In this document: positions 31,019 through 39,940 of the stretch, in pieces
Numbering within the stretch: position 1 is the first letter of the stretch
Layout of the letters: every line of letters starts with the position of its first letter
From: Fragilaria radians
Taxonomy: Eukaryota; Bacillariophyta; Fragilariophyceae; Fragilariales; Fragilariaceae
Length of the DNA stretch: 39,940 bases
Reading direction: 5' to 3'
NCBI GenBank assembly: GCA_900642245.1
Contig: CAAAJI010000193.1
Coordinates: 1 to 39,940 of the forward strand
The notes under the pieces: generated by a model
Told to the model about the DNA's origin: nothing
The model's input: the letters and a program-made list of their open reading frames with translations, nothing else
The model's database searches: none
Position numbers and translations under genes: made by a program

Positions 31019-32840
31019 GATTTCTATTACTTTTCGAAAGTGAAGAAGTCTCCTATTCTCCTATTGATTACACTTATGATTTTACGTGGGAAATTGTAGG
31101 TGGGTGGCTTCGTTAAAATGTATGAGTTAGAGGTTTATTTAATCTCGGCGAACGCCAGTGCAATGACGAGGTGGAGTCTACAATTCAAGAACTCAACGGA
31201 CTATAAAATCAAGATCTGGACTTCAGCCGACCCTACCAGTCATTGACAAGTCAGGGTACATTCTGCCCAGTTCTTATTCCTTATCTCATCCTTTCCTCAA
31301 CTTCAAAAACTGGCTACTGTTAAGTCTTTTTTCATTGAACTATTTCCCCCGGCCTCAATGTAACATTGATCCCAGCAATCGTCAAGTCTGTCAGCAAATT
31401 AATGGTTTAAGCTGTATTCTTTAACAAATTTAAACCGTAAATGCGGAAATACGTTGCAAAGCTGATTAACATTGTATCCTTCATTGATTGTTGTGTTTAC
31501 CCAAGCATACTTTTTCCATTATTCCTAATTGGACTTTGTAATCCAAAGTCATGTTATTAGAACATGAAGGATGAATTGCTTATCTGTGCTGCTAGATCCT
31601 AACACATCAAGCTATCAGAGTCTTAATTCTTTCCTTTTTGTCTAAGTCTTGTTTCTATAAGTAAAGATAGATATAGCTGCTTGATGCTGCGGCTCATTTG
31701 CTTTTCTTGTTATGAGTTCCATACAAAAATAAAATGAAAGAACAACAAGGAATTCATTAAATAGGAGAACATTCAATAAAGAAACACTTTCCGGTCGCAG
31801 AAAAGTATTGCACCCACAAACAAATAGGTGGAGTAAACCACAGAATCATATAACGGACTCTACTTCTAGACTCCCCAAAAATCTACGTAATTTATAACAC
31901 ATTGTACCATACATTTAGACAACGTACAAGTAGTATTGTAAAAATGGTCATCGATTCTGATTCAATAACAATGACTCAAAAATTAAATGTTTTTAAGCTC
32001 CTTGAAGGAGCATATAGATGCATAGTATGTAGCCATCATTCCTTTATAGTCTTCCACAATCATAGATGAATTTGCAAGTGTACAATCCTAACTTTTCACC
32101 AAAATGGAAGTTGAACACTAGAAGAAGACAATTGTGGTTGAGGCACAATGAAGATAATGTATATTTATCTGAAATATTTTGGTATTTTGGTCATCTCCAT
32201 GTAACATAAACATATGACTTTTTCAAGGTCAAGTCTTACTGTGTAAAACTAGTAAGGAGGATTGTGACCGTGTTTTGATTCGTAACAGAAATTGAGAAGT
32301 GGCATAGTATCAATCAAGATGTGCATGATTATTGCTGCACATTTTGGGGTCTTGTGCCAGTTCTGGTATGATGATAAACAATTTTGTCAAAAGGTTGACT
32401 GTAACTACTAGATATAGCAATATGATGTTTAGTAACAGAAAGAATAATGACTTATCTGGTTGAACAGTATTGTCACCCGATGCAAGTTGAGTAGAAAAAC
32501 ATACCAGACATTAGCATCCAATGCAAACAAAGCTGCACCCGATGCAGAAATATGGCACCCAGACGTATTTAGGAAAAATATACGTCTATGAAAACATTTT
32601 ATGTTCAATTTTGAAGACTTTCTTAGGGGATAATTGGGAATATTAAATTGGCATCCGCTCCCCATAATAAATGTACAAGGAGGAAATCTCAAAACAATAT
32701 CTACATACGAAAATGATATGAAATGAAAAAAATGGGAGGTGGACCGGATGTCAAAGCTTCAGTGTAACCCTACAGGACCGGGCGCCACAAAATTGGTAAC
32801 AAGTGTATGAAGTAAAAGTAACCAGTAATGAAAAAAGTGT
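31019..32840. other. Spacer between CRN copy A and the helicase fragment
   Basis: No gene supported. The minus-strand promoter of the CRN should be in 31019-31300. Short minus frames at 32429-32692 and 32759-32992 have no recognisable motif; the second is antisense to the helicase relic. No similarity to other parts of the window was noticed. Confidence 0.4.
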
Positions 32841-32849
32841 ATACACATT

Positions 32850-33220
32850 TCGGTTGACTTCCTTAGGGATGATGCTCCAATGGCTTCCAGTTTTGCACTT
32901 GATGCTCTCGCCAGAACCATTGGAGATGGTTTGAGAAGTAATGAGCAATTTGGAGATAAAGTGGTTCTACTTGGAGGTGACTTTTGACACATTCTTCCAC
33001 TTGTTTTTGGTGGATTTAGATTTCAGACTGTTTGAAATTTCCTTAAAAATTGCCTTTGTGAAATAGGATGACTTCACTTAAAGTTACAGCTTATATGCAA
33101 CTACACTCATATCCAACTTTTCAAGACTTCTTCTTCCCTATTGATGAAAGTACAACAGGAAACTACAATGAGACACCAGATAATGTTTATCTATTTTTGA
33201 TGTGCCGTCTTAGACTATCC
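32850..33220 (+). pseudogene. PIF1/Helitron-type helicase fragment, decayed
   Basis: The plus-strand translation reads DDAPMASSFALDALARTIGD, then FGDKVVLLGGDF, a TGA stop, HILPLVFGG, a gap with frame changes, then SLKVTAYMQLHSYPTFQDFF and ETPDNVYLF. This is the Walker B region (normally D-E-A-P-M), the GGDFRQ-LPV motif III and the following N-M-R region of PIF1-like helicases, in the right order and spacing. The Arg after GGDF is replaced by the stop (CGA to TGA), and the Glu of DEAP is Asp. It is a fragment of roughly 120 codons; PIF1-like helicases of this type in repeats usually come from Helitrons, but no Helitron end was found. Confidence 0.75.
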
Positions 33221-33237
33221 TAATCACCTATGTGATG

Positions 33238-34320
33238 TATAGACAAATTTTTACAAAAGGGTCATCATTACTATCAAACAGATGATATACAGATGACAAA
33301 CTGCAAGGTTTTATATCTAGCTACAATTTAAGCGTTGTATCAATCATTGCAAAGCCATAATTTGTTTTTACAATAATTTGCTTCAGCCACGGAATCAATA
33401 GAACATACATCAAATATCATTCTGAAAATTGATGGAAATTTAATACTCTATCTGAATATGTTTATTGTGTAAAAAATATTTGTACGGGGAAAATGTACAC
33501 AGCAGTAGACTTGACAAGATTGAAGTGTTATATCATGATGCTCCTCAGGATCAGAATGTAGATCTATTTACACATGTCAGTGATGAAGGTCTCTTTTAGG
33601 GAATCCATGAAGTCAAAGATTTGGATTTGCGTTGCAACACAGAAACTACATCGTGAAAATTCTTAGTTTCATGATCAGGTATGGAAGACATTGAAAATAC
33701 ATGGATACCTCTAATACATTTATGGAAGAGTATTCCTCAATTCATCTATCAGTTCAAGATGTCAATCACAAATAAAACCTTTGTGAAGAAATGACTCAAG
33801 AAATTAGGCTCCAAACTATAAAAAAAGATGCAAAGAAGAATAACTTAGACCTGCATTTGTTTCACTTGGAATAGAGATATATGTTTCAAGAAAAAAATCA
33901 TTGGACAAAAAAGAAGTGGTATTCAGAAATTTTAACATCTACAATAAATAATGCCTTTTCAATTGTAGCAGATAATCTACATAATAATCGTGTGAGATTC
34001 ATCATATGTCATTGATGTATGCTAGACGATAAGCTTACACTTATTCCCTAAGCTAATATACTTCAATTAGGAAAAATAATGTTTAAAAATTGTAGCAGAT
34101 CTTTAATACTAAACGTGTGTGATTTATCGTAGGTTGTCAACTTGAAATGTACGTTGGACAATAATCTCTTTCTCATTTTATTCTACGTCTACTATAATTC
34201 AAGTCTAGAAGAGCTAATGAGGGAAAAAGCGCAAATTTGAGAATATTCCGTGCATGAATCAAACGTTGAAATCCATGAAAGAAACGAAATTAAGTTAGAA
34301 AAATACATCAAAAGGTTTTT
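33238..34320 (+). repeat. Repeated unit U, copy C, with an internal inversion
   Basis: 33238-33930 follows copies A (from 28170) and B (from 37560) closely, including the chromodomain-like part (SGMEDIENTWIPL at about 33675). The next 245 bases or so (33950-34195) match 28860-29100 and 38240-38505 only as reverse complement: 'gtccaacgtacatttcaagttgac' appears here in inverted form at about 34135-34158. From about 34195 ('aattcaagtctagaag') the match is direct again up to the CRN stop. Confidence 0.85.
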
Positions 34321-34321
34321 A

Positions 34322-34400
34322 TTATATGACCGGGAGTTCTAAAACATATTGCTCCAAATGACTGATTTCGTTCAAATCCGCTGAGTTTGTTTTTACTTTG
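34322..34400 (-). pseudogene. 3' scrap of a third CRN copy (C)
   Basis: The last codons of the CRN gene are present (EISHLEQYVLELPVI, TAA at 34324-34322), corresponding to EISNLEQYVLELPV in copies A and B. Upstream of about 34400 the similarity ends, and by 34474 the sequence is already the 3' flank of GRAM-like gene copy B. The remaining CRN was lost at this junction. Confidence 0.75.
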
Positions 34401-34509
34401 TTAGGAAGCTTTTCCATATACTTTGAAACAAATGTCACGTTCTTCTCGGATTTGCATATCAATGAATTTGCATCGTACGTTACATCTCTCCCCACCCCTC
34501 CCATTTTTT

Positions 34510-36054
34510 TTAACATTTCCCACAAAGTATAGATTGGATACATTGCAATCCTAACAAGAGTCGATGTGCATCATGTGAGGATGTACGAAATATTAAAATT
34601 TCCTCCACTTCTCCTTCTTGTTCCTTGTTGTTATACTTTTTCATGGTCAAGGATGATGCTTTTCGTTTGACAACAATACTAGGAGGTGGATGTAACAAGG
34701 ATGTACCGGGTGGTTCTTGAAGACTTAGGACTGCTTGTTCCAAATCAATGACAACAACAGTAGTCCCTCCAACAATGGGAATGAATTGTGTCACACATAC
34801 CAATTGTCGTGCCGTGACATAGATGGATCCTGACGAACTCCCCACGGATACAGAACAACGAAGAAGTGGCACTTGATCCGAGGGAGGCAATCGATGAATA
34901 TCATTCATAACCTTGGTTTGGACAAAGCGATGAACATCATCGGCAGCATTCTGTGCGGCAGATGATTTGGAATAGGACTGGGATAGCTTCTCCACCAGGG
35001 CACATTCATGAGCTTGCATTTTAGATAATCGATCCATCACTTGAAGATTCTTTCGTCCCAATCGTGCCGACAATTCCTCATCATGTTGTCGTTGGAAGGC
35101 ATCCAAAACAAGCTGAACAGCCGCTTCGGTATGTTCCAAGGACGATGCATCTCGAAGAAGTAACGATGATGATACACAAGAGGAGGAGGAAAGTGAGGTG
35201 ACTCCACTCATGGCTTCCATAACCTTTTGACCCCATGGTGGACATAATTCTTGGTGGGGTGTAAAGTCCAGTGGATAGGAAGTCAAGGGGAGTGGTTCGG
35301 TCAATGTTGGTGGTTCCAAACCGTATAGAGTGTAGTGGGGTTTTAACAATTGTATTAAATTGGCACAGGCATACTCCGCTTCTCGTGCATATTGTTCCAA
35401 TTCCGAGGCAGACCGCAAAAGGGATAGGATCATAATTTCTCGACTCAATCGTCGAATTTGAGAACAATAATGGACATCCAGAGTTGACAGAGCTGGAAAT
35501 TGACCAAATGCACTCCGTGCAAGAGATGCATATGTCAAATATCGATCTTGTAATTCGTCCCAAACAGCCAATAGGAAGGTAGTGGAATATTGTAACCAAG
35601 GCCAATCGTTTTTGGATAATGCAGGAATTGTCATATTCCCCTCTCTTACGGAGGAACATGGTTTGTGTTTTTGTAGGAGTCGATTGGCAATGGCTTCTTG
35701 CATGGCAGCCTTGTTGGGGTACAATGGTTTGAGTCCCCAAAATCGAGAGGCTGATAATTTTTGATTTGCACCATCCTTGGATGTTTCCAATTTTTGAACT
35801 AACGCGGCAGCCTCACGGATACGATTGTGCATTTGATGAATGGCTTGTGGAGAAAGATGAGAAGTTGTATCACCATCACCAAGTGTAGTTGTAGTCTCTT
35901 GATAATGCGTTGTCATTACATTGTCACCGGTTGTTGCCGGGGTGTTGTGATAGAATACTCGCCATAATAGGATACGTTCACAAAAATGACGACTTCCACC
36001 ATTTCCTTTGACTCTTGATCGGTAAAGAGACCACGATGCCATCGATACTATCAT
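34510..36054 (-). pseudogene. GRAM-like gene, copy B, N-terminally truncated
   Basis: A 514-residue frame matching residues about 225 onward of copy A (from KGNGGSRHFCERILLWRVFY), with only scattered differences, and carrying the full C-terminus: CAA replaces the TAA of copy A, and QEPPGTSLLHPPPS to SILCGKC closes the GRAM-like domain. The 5' part is gone: sequence above 36005 joins scraps that in copy A lie at about 23635, 23930 and 24175, so at least three deletions removed the N-terminal 220 residues. The present ATG (36054) is in a frame that copy A does not use there, giving about 15 new N-terminal residues. The body is open, so expression of a shortened protein is possible. Confidence 0.65.
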
Positions 36055-36329
36055 GACTGTCTACTTCCGCTGTAGCATTATCATCACTGGATTGATTGGA
36101 TTAATTTGGATGTATATTCAAAGATTGATCCAACAAGGATGGTAGATGACTGGATGCTGGGACTGACTCCACTGGAAACTGGAAACTGGACTAAATAGTT
36201 CACCACTCGATGCAAGAGTTTCAATTTTGTTACTAGAAATGATAGAGAATTCATTCATCAATAAAACTTTGTATAATTACCTGTTGTGAAATTACCAACA
36301 GTTTTGGATCCATTTTTCTCTCAATTTTC

Positions 36330-37262
36330 TTTCATTCTCCAACATACTCATTCATCATCTCATGATATTTTTTAACCTCATCTCAATGACCAACTAAAAG
36401 ACAATCATCAACCCATGAAATCCAAATGACCAATACATTATCTGTATTTTTGAAATATAAACATGGGTCCGAATCACTTTTTTTAAAATCCCATTGCTTG
36501 TGTACATTGGAAAGGATTATATTTCCTCGTGACTTCCCTTTTGAGTCCAACACTTCACCTTTAACACTTCGCTTTAACACTGCATCTTCCTTTTGACCGT
36601 TAACCATGACAATGACAGTGTCATTCTCTTCAACCCAATCACTTGACAATGACTTGTTTGAAGTAGAATGAACGGTAGCTCCTGTATCTGCTATCCATAA
36701 ATTAGAATTGTTGAGTAATTCCTCCGAATTGTCATTTACCCATCCAAACTCCACTGACTTTTCTTTGGCTTTTTTGTTCTTCTTGACAGTTATTGCAGCC
36801 TTCTCATGACTTCTTTTCTTCCAATTTGCAGGCCACTTATCCTTGTTTTTCTCTTTGTTCCAACAATCCTTACTCCTGTGTCCCTTTAATTTGCATGTTC
36901 CGCATTTTCCTTGAAATTTACCACCACTGCTACTCTTCTCCTTGGTTCCTTTGTTGGAAGTGCTTTCATTCGGACATTTGTTGGCCCTACAACCCAATTT
37001 ACCACAATTATAACAAGATCCTTGAAATTGGAATAACAAAACCTCTCCTTCACTTGTATCCTTGTGAAATTGAGTCCTTGTAAACTGCCTATACTCTTCA
37101 ATCATGGCCATCTCTAAGTCTTTGTTTAACTTGTCACCTCTTAACTTTTGTTCAGCGGTAAGACATGGTCTGAATTGTTCTGTTGCTACATCTAACACTA
37201 TAATGATGATTTCATCTGCAGGTAAACGCCTAGAATGTGCCATGTTGATATCATCATTTTTG
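36330..37262 (-). mobile_element. Ty1/copia relic, block B (Gag and protease fused to RT tail)
   Basis: One frame of 286 codons (37243-36383) reads through Gag (MAHSRRLPADEIIIIVLDVA), two zinc knuckles (CYNCGKLGCRANKCP; CGTCKLKGHRSKDC), a protease (WIADTGATVHST) and then, by an internal deletion after NIILSNVHK, into QWDFKKSDSDPCLYFK and ISWVDDCLLVGH of RT. Integrase and most of RT are absent. Compared with block A it keeps the protease but loses more of RT. One extra T at about 37260 separates the ATG from upstream Gag sequence. Confidence 0.85.
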
Positions 37263-38612
37263 GATGAGATTCAAGACCATGCTTCCAACAAAAATGGATT
37301 TGCAACCCCTTTTGGAGTCAATCAAGCAATGAAACTACCATCAAATCATGATAACAGCAATGCTTAGACCCTAGAAGGAACATCATTCCCATGGCAAACT
37401 GGCGTGGTTGTACTTCAAGATACACCTTTTATGGTAGAAAATGAAGGTTTGTACCTCTTTTTGAGTTGCAAGAAGAAAATTGTTGTTGAGATACCAGATA
37501 GTATGATGGCTATTGGAAATAGTATAGAAGTCCTCATTCATGACATATTTGGTGATAAACAACTTTTTATAAAAGAGTCATCCTTACTGTCAAACAGATG
37601 ATATACAGATGACAAAGATCAAGGTTTTATATCTAGCTACAACTTAAGTGTTGTATCAATCACTGCAATGCCATAATTGGTTTTACAATAATTTGCTTCA
37701 GCCACAGAATCAACAGAACACACATCAAATATCATTCTGCAAATTGATGGAAATTTAATTCTCTATCTGAATATGTTGATTGTGTAAAACATATTATTAC
37801 AGGGAAATGTACACAGCAGCAGACTTGACAAGATTGAAGTGTTATATCATGATGCTCCTCAAGATCAGAATGCAGATCTATTTACACATGTCAATGATGA
37901 AGGTCTCTTTTATGGAATCAATGAAGTCAAAGATTTGAATTTGCGTCTCAATACAGAAACTACATCATGGAAATTCTTAGTTTCATGATCAGGTATGGAA
38001 GACATTGAAAATACATGGATACCTCTAGTACATTTATGGAAGGGTATTCCTCAATTCATCTATCAGTTCAAGATGTCAATCACAAATAAAACCTTTGTGA
38101 AGAAATGACTCAAGCAATTAGGCTCCAAACTATAAAAAAATGCAAAGAAGAATAACTTAGACCTGCATTTGCTTCACTTGGAATAGAGATGTATGTTTCA
38201 AGAAAAAAATCATGGACAGAAATTTTAAAATCTATACTAAACGTATAATAAAATGAGCAAGGAGAAAGAGATTATTGTCCAACGTACATTTCAAGTTGAC
38301 AACCTATGATGAATCACACACATTTATTATTCAGGATCTGCTACAATTTTAAAACATCATTTTTCCTAATTGAAGTAAATATGCTTAGGGAATAAGTATA
38401 AGCTTATTGTCTAGCATACATTTCAAATCAATGACGTATGATGAATCTCACACGATTATTGTGTAGATTATCTGCTACAGTTGAAAAACATTATTTATCA
38501 TAATTCAAGTGTAGAAGCTAATAAGGGAAAAAGTGCAAGTTTGAGAATATTCCGTACATGAATCAAAAGGTGAAATCCATGAAAGAAACAGAATTAAGTT
38601 TAGAAAAATACA
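37263..38612 (+). repeat. Repeated unit U, copy B
   Basis: Same order as copies A and C. A 65-codon plus-strand frame at 37404-37601 (ENEGLYLFLSCKKKIVVEIP, then FGDKQLFIKESSLLSNR) is open here but frameshifted in copy A; its family is not recognised. The chromodomain-like relic (SGMEDIENTWIPL) is at about 37990-38100, again with stops, and the 132-bp tandem pair is at about 38270-38500, in direct orientation as in copy A. Confidence 0.6.
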
Positions 38613-39827
38613 TCAAAAGGTTAATTGTACGACAGGGAGTTCTAAGACATATTGCTCCAAATTACTGATATCTCTCACATCACTTGATCCTGTCGTTGCT
38701 TTGAATTTCTGCTTCTTAAAGGCTGCAAATTGATGTGGAGGAACAACAAAGTAGAGTTTTGGTTTGTCATACAACTTGCACAATTTTCGTAAGTTTTGAA
38801 CCCCGCGAATGGGATGTTCAGCTGCAACTGTAAATTGGAACATTCCCTGAGAGCTGAGAGAATCAATTGCTGGATAATTATCATCATCTGTTGGTTTGTA
38901 GTATTTGTTCAAAAGATCTGCAGGAGTAAGGTTGGTATTCATTCCAAATGTAATTCTTTGGCCCTGGAGAGCATTCAACATAAATTCAGTTTCGGTTTGG
39001 ATTTCGGTTTCAATTTCACTGTACAAGCATCTACATTTGAGAGTTTGCCCACCGACAGAAAAAACTTTATGTCCATATATCTCAAACAAATGTCTTGAAA
39101 TCTCATTGGGGCTACCGCCGAACATTTCCTGCAAATTGGTTATCATTTTCGCAGAATGACGTATCCACAATTGTTCCCCAACATACTCTGATGCGACATC
39201 CAAGTCAGTGAACTGGTAAGGATTTCCATTTTTATCATTACCCACCATTATGTGAAGCAGTATATGTGATGATTTAAAGATCTTTGTTGTCTCTCCCACG
39301 TATTTGACCCCGCGAACAGCATCAACATCACTTAAAGCACTGTCCATTTCCATTGTCACTGGAATAGAATAATCGTCGTGAAATACAAAGCGAGCGACTC
39401 CACCATAGATTCGATGCCTTTCTTGGAGCATTTCCATGGACAAGTCCTCATAGCAGTGACACCGACAAGTCTGTAATTCGGCAAGAGTCCAAACAGGAAA
39501 GAACCATTTCTTGGCCTTCTTCTGCTTCACAAAATCCTGGTAAAATTCTGAACGAGGGGATGAAATGAACAATACAACACAAGATGAATTGAGTGGCTCA
39601 GATGTTTGTCCATCAATAATGTAGAATGTATCTTGTTGCCGAACCAATTCTGCTGCACAAGGATACGCTATATTGGTGACAATTTGTTGCTGCAAATCAA
39701 AGAAATTGTATTTGCGGCCTATTCGATAAACAACTTGGTTTGGCTTGAAAGATGGAGTTTTCTTTTTAAAGTCATCCACCAAGCGGTACAAGATGTAGAC
39801 AAAGAATAGTGACTTTCCCGAATGCAA
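38613..39827 (-). pseudogene. Crinkler/RHS gene, copy B: open body, missing header
   Basis: A continuous frame of about 400 codons with the RHS-type NTPase and nuclease-like domain: HSGKSLFFVYILYRL (second half of the P-loop), FYIIDGQTSEP, DVDAVRGVKYVGETTKIF, HKVFSVGG, YPAID, FQFTVAAEHPI, KLYFVVPPHQF, LEQYVLELPV. The glutamine codon that is a stop in copy A is intact (MLQERH). The 5' end is abnormal: similarity to copy A breaks inside the P-loop at about 39820, there is no ATG, and a TGA lies about 50 bases upstream. Copy B therefore has no Crinkler header and an incomplete P-loop. A short charged expansion from a 'gaaacc'-like repeat distinguishes it near 38990. If transcribed it would need another start. 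Confidence 0.8.
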
Positions 39828-39940
39828 TGACCCTTGAATTTCGCACTCTACTCCTACTACTCACACTTACCAATGCGCCGTATTAATTTTTATTGCATTG
39901 CCTTCTCTTTTTCATTTCCAGTACTCGTTTGCGCGTAGAA
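39828..39940. other. Right edge of the window
   Basis: Sequence unrelated to the CRN upstream region of copy A. On the minus strand it contains ATTGGTAAGT, the ten bases that in copy A encode the end of the P-loop, about 45 bases before the truncated copy begins. Confidence 0.4.

Noticed and set aside
1..39940. CRISPR arrays, rRNA genes, bacterial operons
   Set aside because: No regularly spaced repeats with unique spacers, no rRNA-like stretches, and gene structure is eukaryotic.

Overview
The window is eukaryotic nuclear DNA. It is AT-rich and contains short GT-AG introns (62 bp and 81 bp in the two best models), fasciclin and diatom-style protein kinase genes, a lysine/glycine-rich secreted protein, Ty1/copia, piggyBac, MULE-like and chromodomain-type transposon remains, and Crinkler/RHS-type genes. 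The mixture fits a stramenopile and most likely a diatom; the species cannot be read from the sequence.

Layout. 1-200: the start of a membrane-anchored protein that runs off the left edge. 0.96-1.56 kb and 17.06-17.64 kb: two diverged copies of one dispersed repeat. 1.7-3.5 kb (minus) and 5.0-7.7 kb (plus): two decayed copia elements, flanking an apparently intact two-exon FAS1 gene (3.6-4.6 kb). 7.7-9.1 kb: a decayed MULE-like transposase. 11.2-12.2 kb: two related, partly broken unknown membrane genes. 12.4-13.6 kb: an intact two-exon Ser/Thr kinase. 14.75-15.45 kb: a divergent RHS/Crinkler C-terminal relic. 16.1-16.85 kb: an unrecognised multi-exon gene that looks decayed. 19.1-20.4 kb: an intact secreted Lys/Gly/Cys-rich protein with a dirigent-like C-terminus. 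20.8-21.4 kb: a single-pass membrane protein whose coding repeat continues past a homopolymer frameshift.

From about 21.85 kb to the right edge lies a segmental duplication. Block A (21.85-31.02 kb) runs: GRAM-like gene, copia relic, chromodomain-like relic, Crinkler (CRN) gene. Block B (34.47-39.83 kb) repeats the order. Between them is a third partial copy C (33.24-34.4 kb), which ends in a 3' scrap of CRN and carries an internal inversion of about 250 bp. Block A alone contains a nearly complete 2.5-kb piggyBac element, flanked by TTAA, that carries a second conserved-looking ORF besides its broken transposase. A plus-strand PIF1/Helitron-type helicase fragment precedes copy C.

The best candidate for something under-described is the Crinkler/RHS cluster: one headed but broken CRN, one headless copy with an open body, one 3' fragment and one divergent relic, all embedded in transposons and copied together with a GRAM-like gene. 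The second is the accessory ORF inside the piggyBac element. Genes that look functional on sequence alone are the FAS1 protein, the kinase, the Lys/Gly-rich dirigent-like protein, the left-edge membrane protein and possibly the GRAM-like gene. Most of the rest is mobile-element debris.
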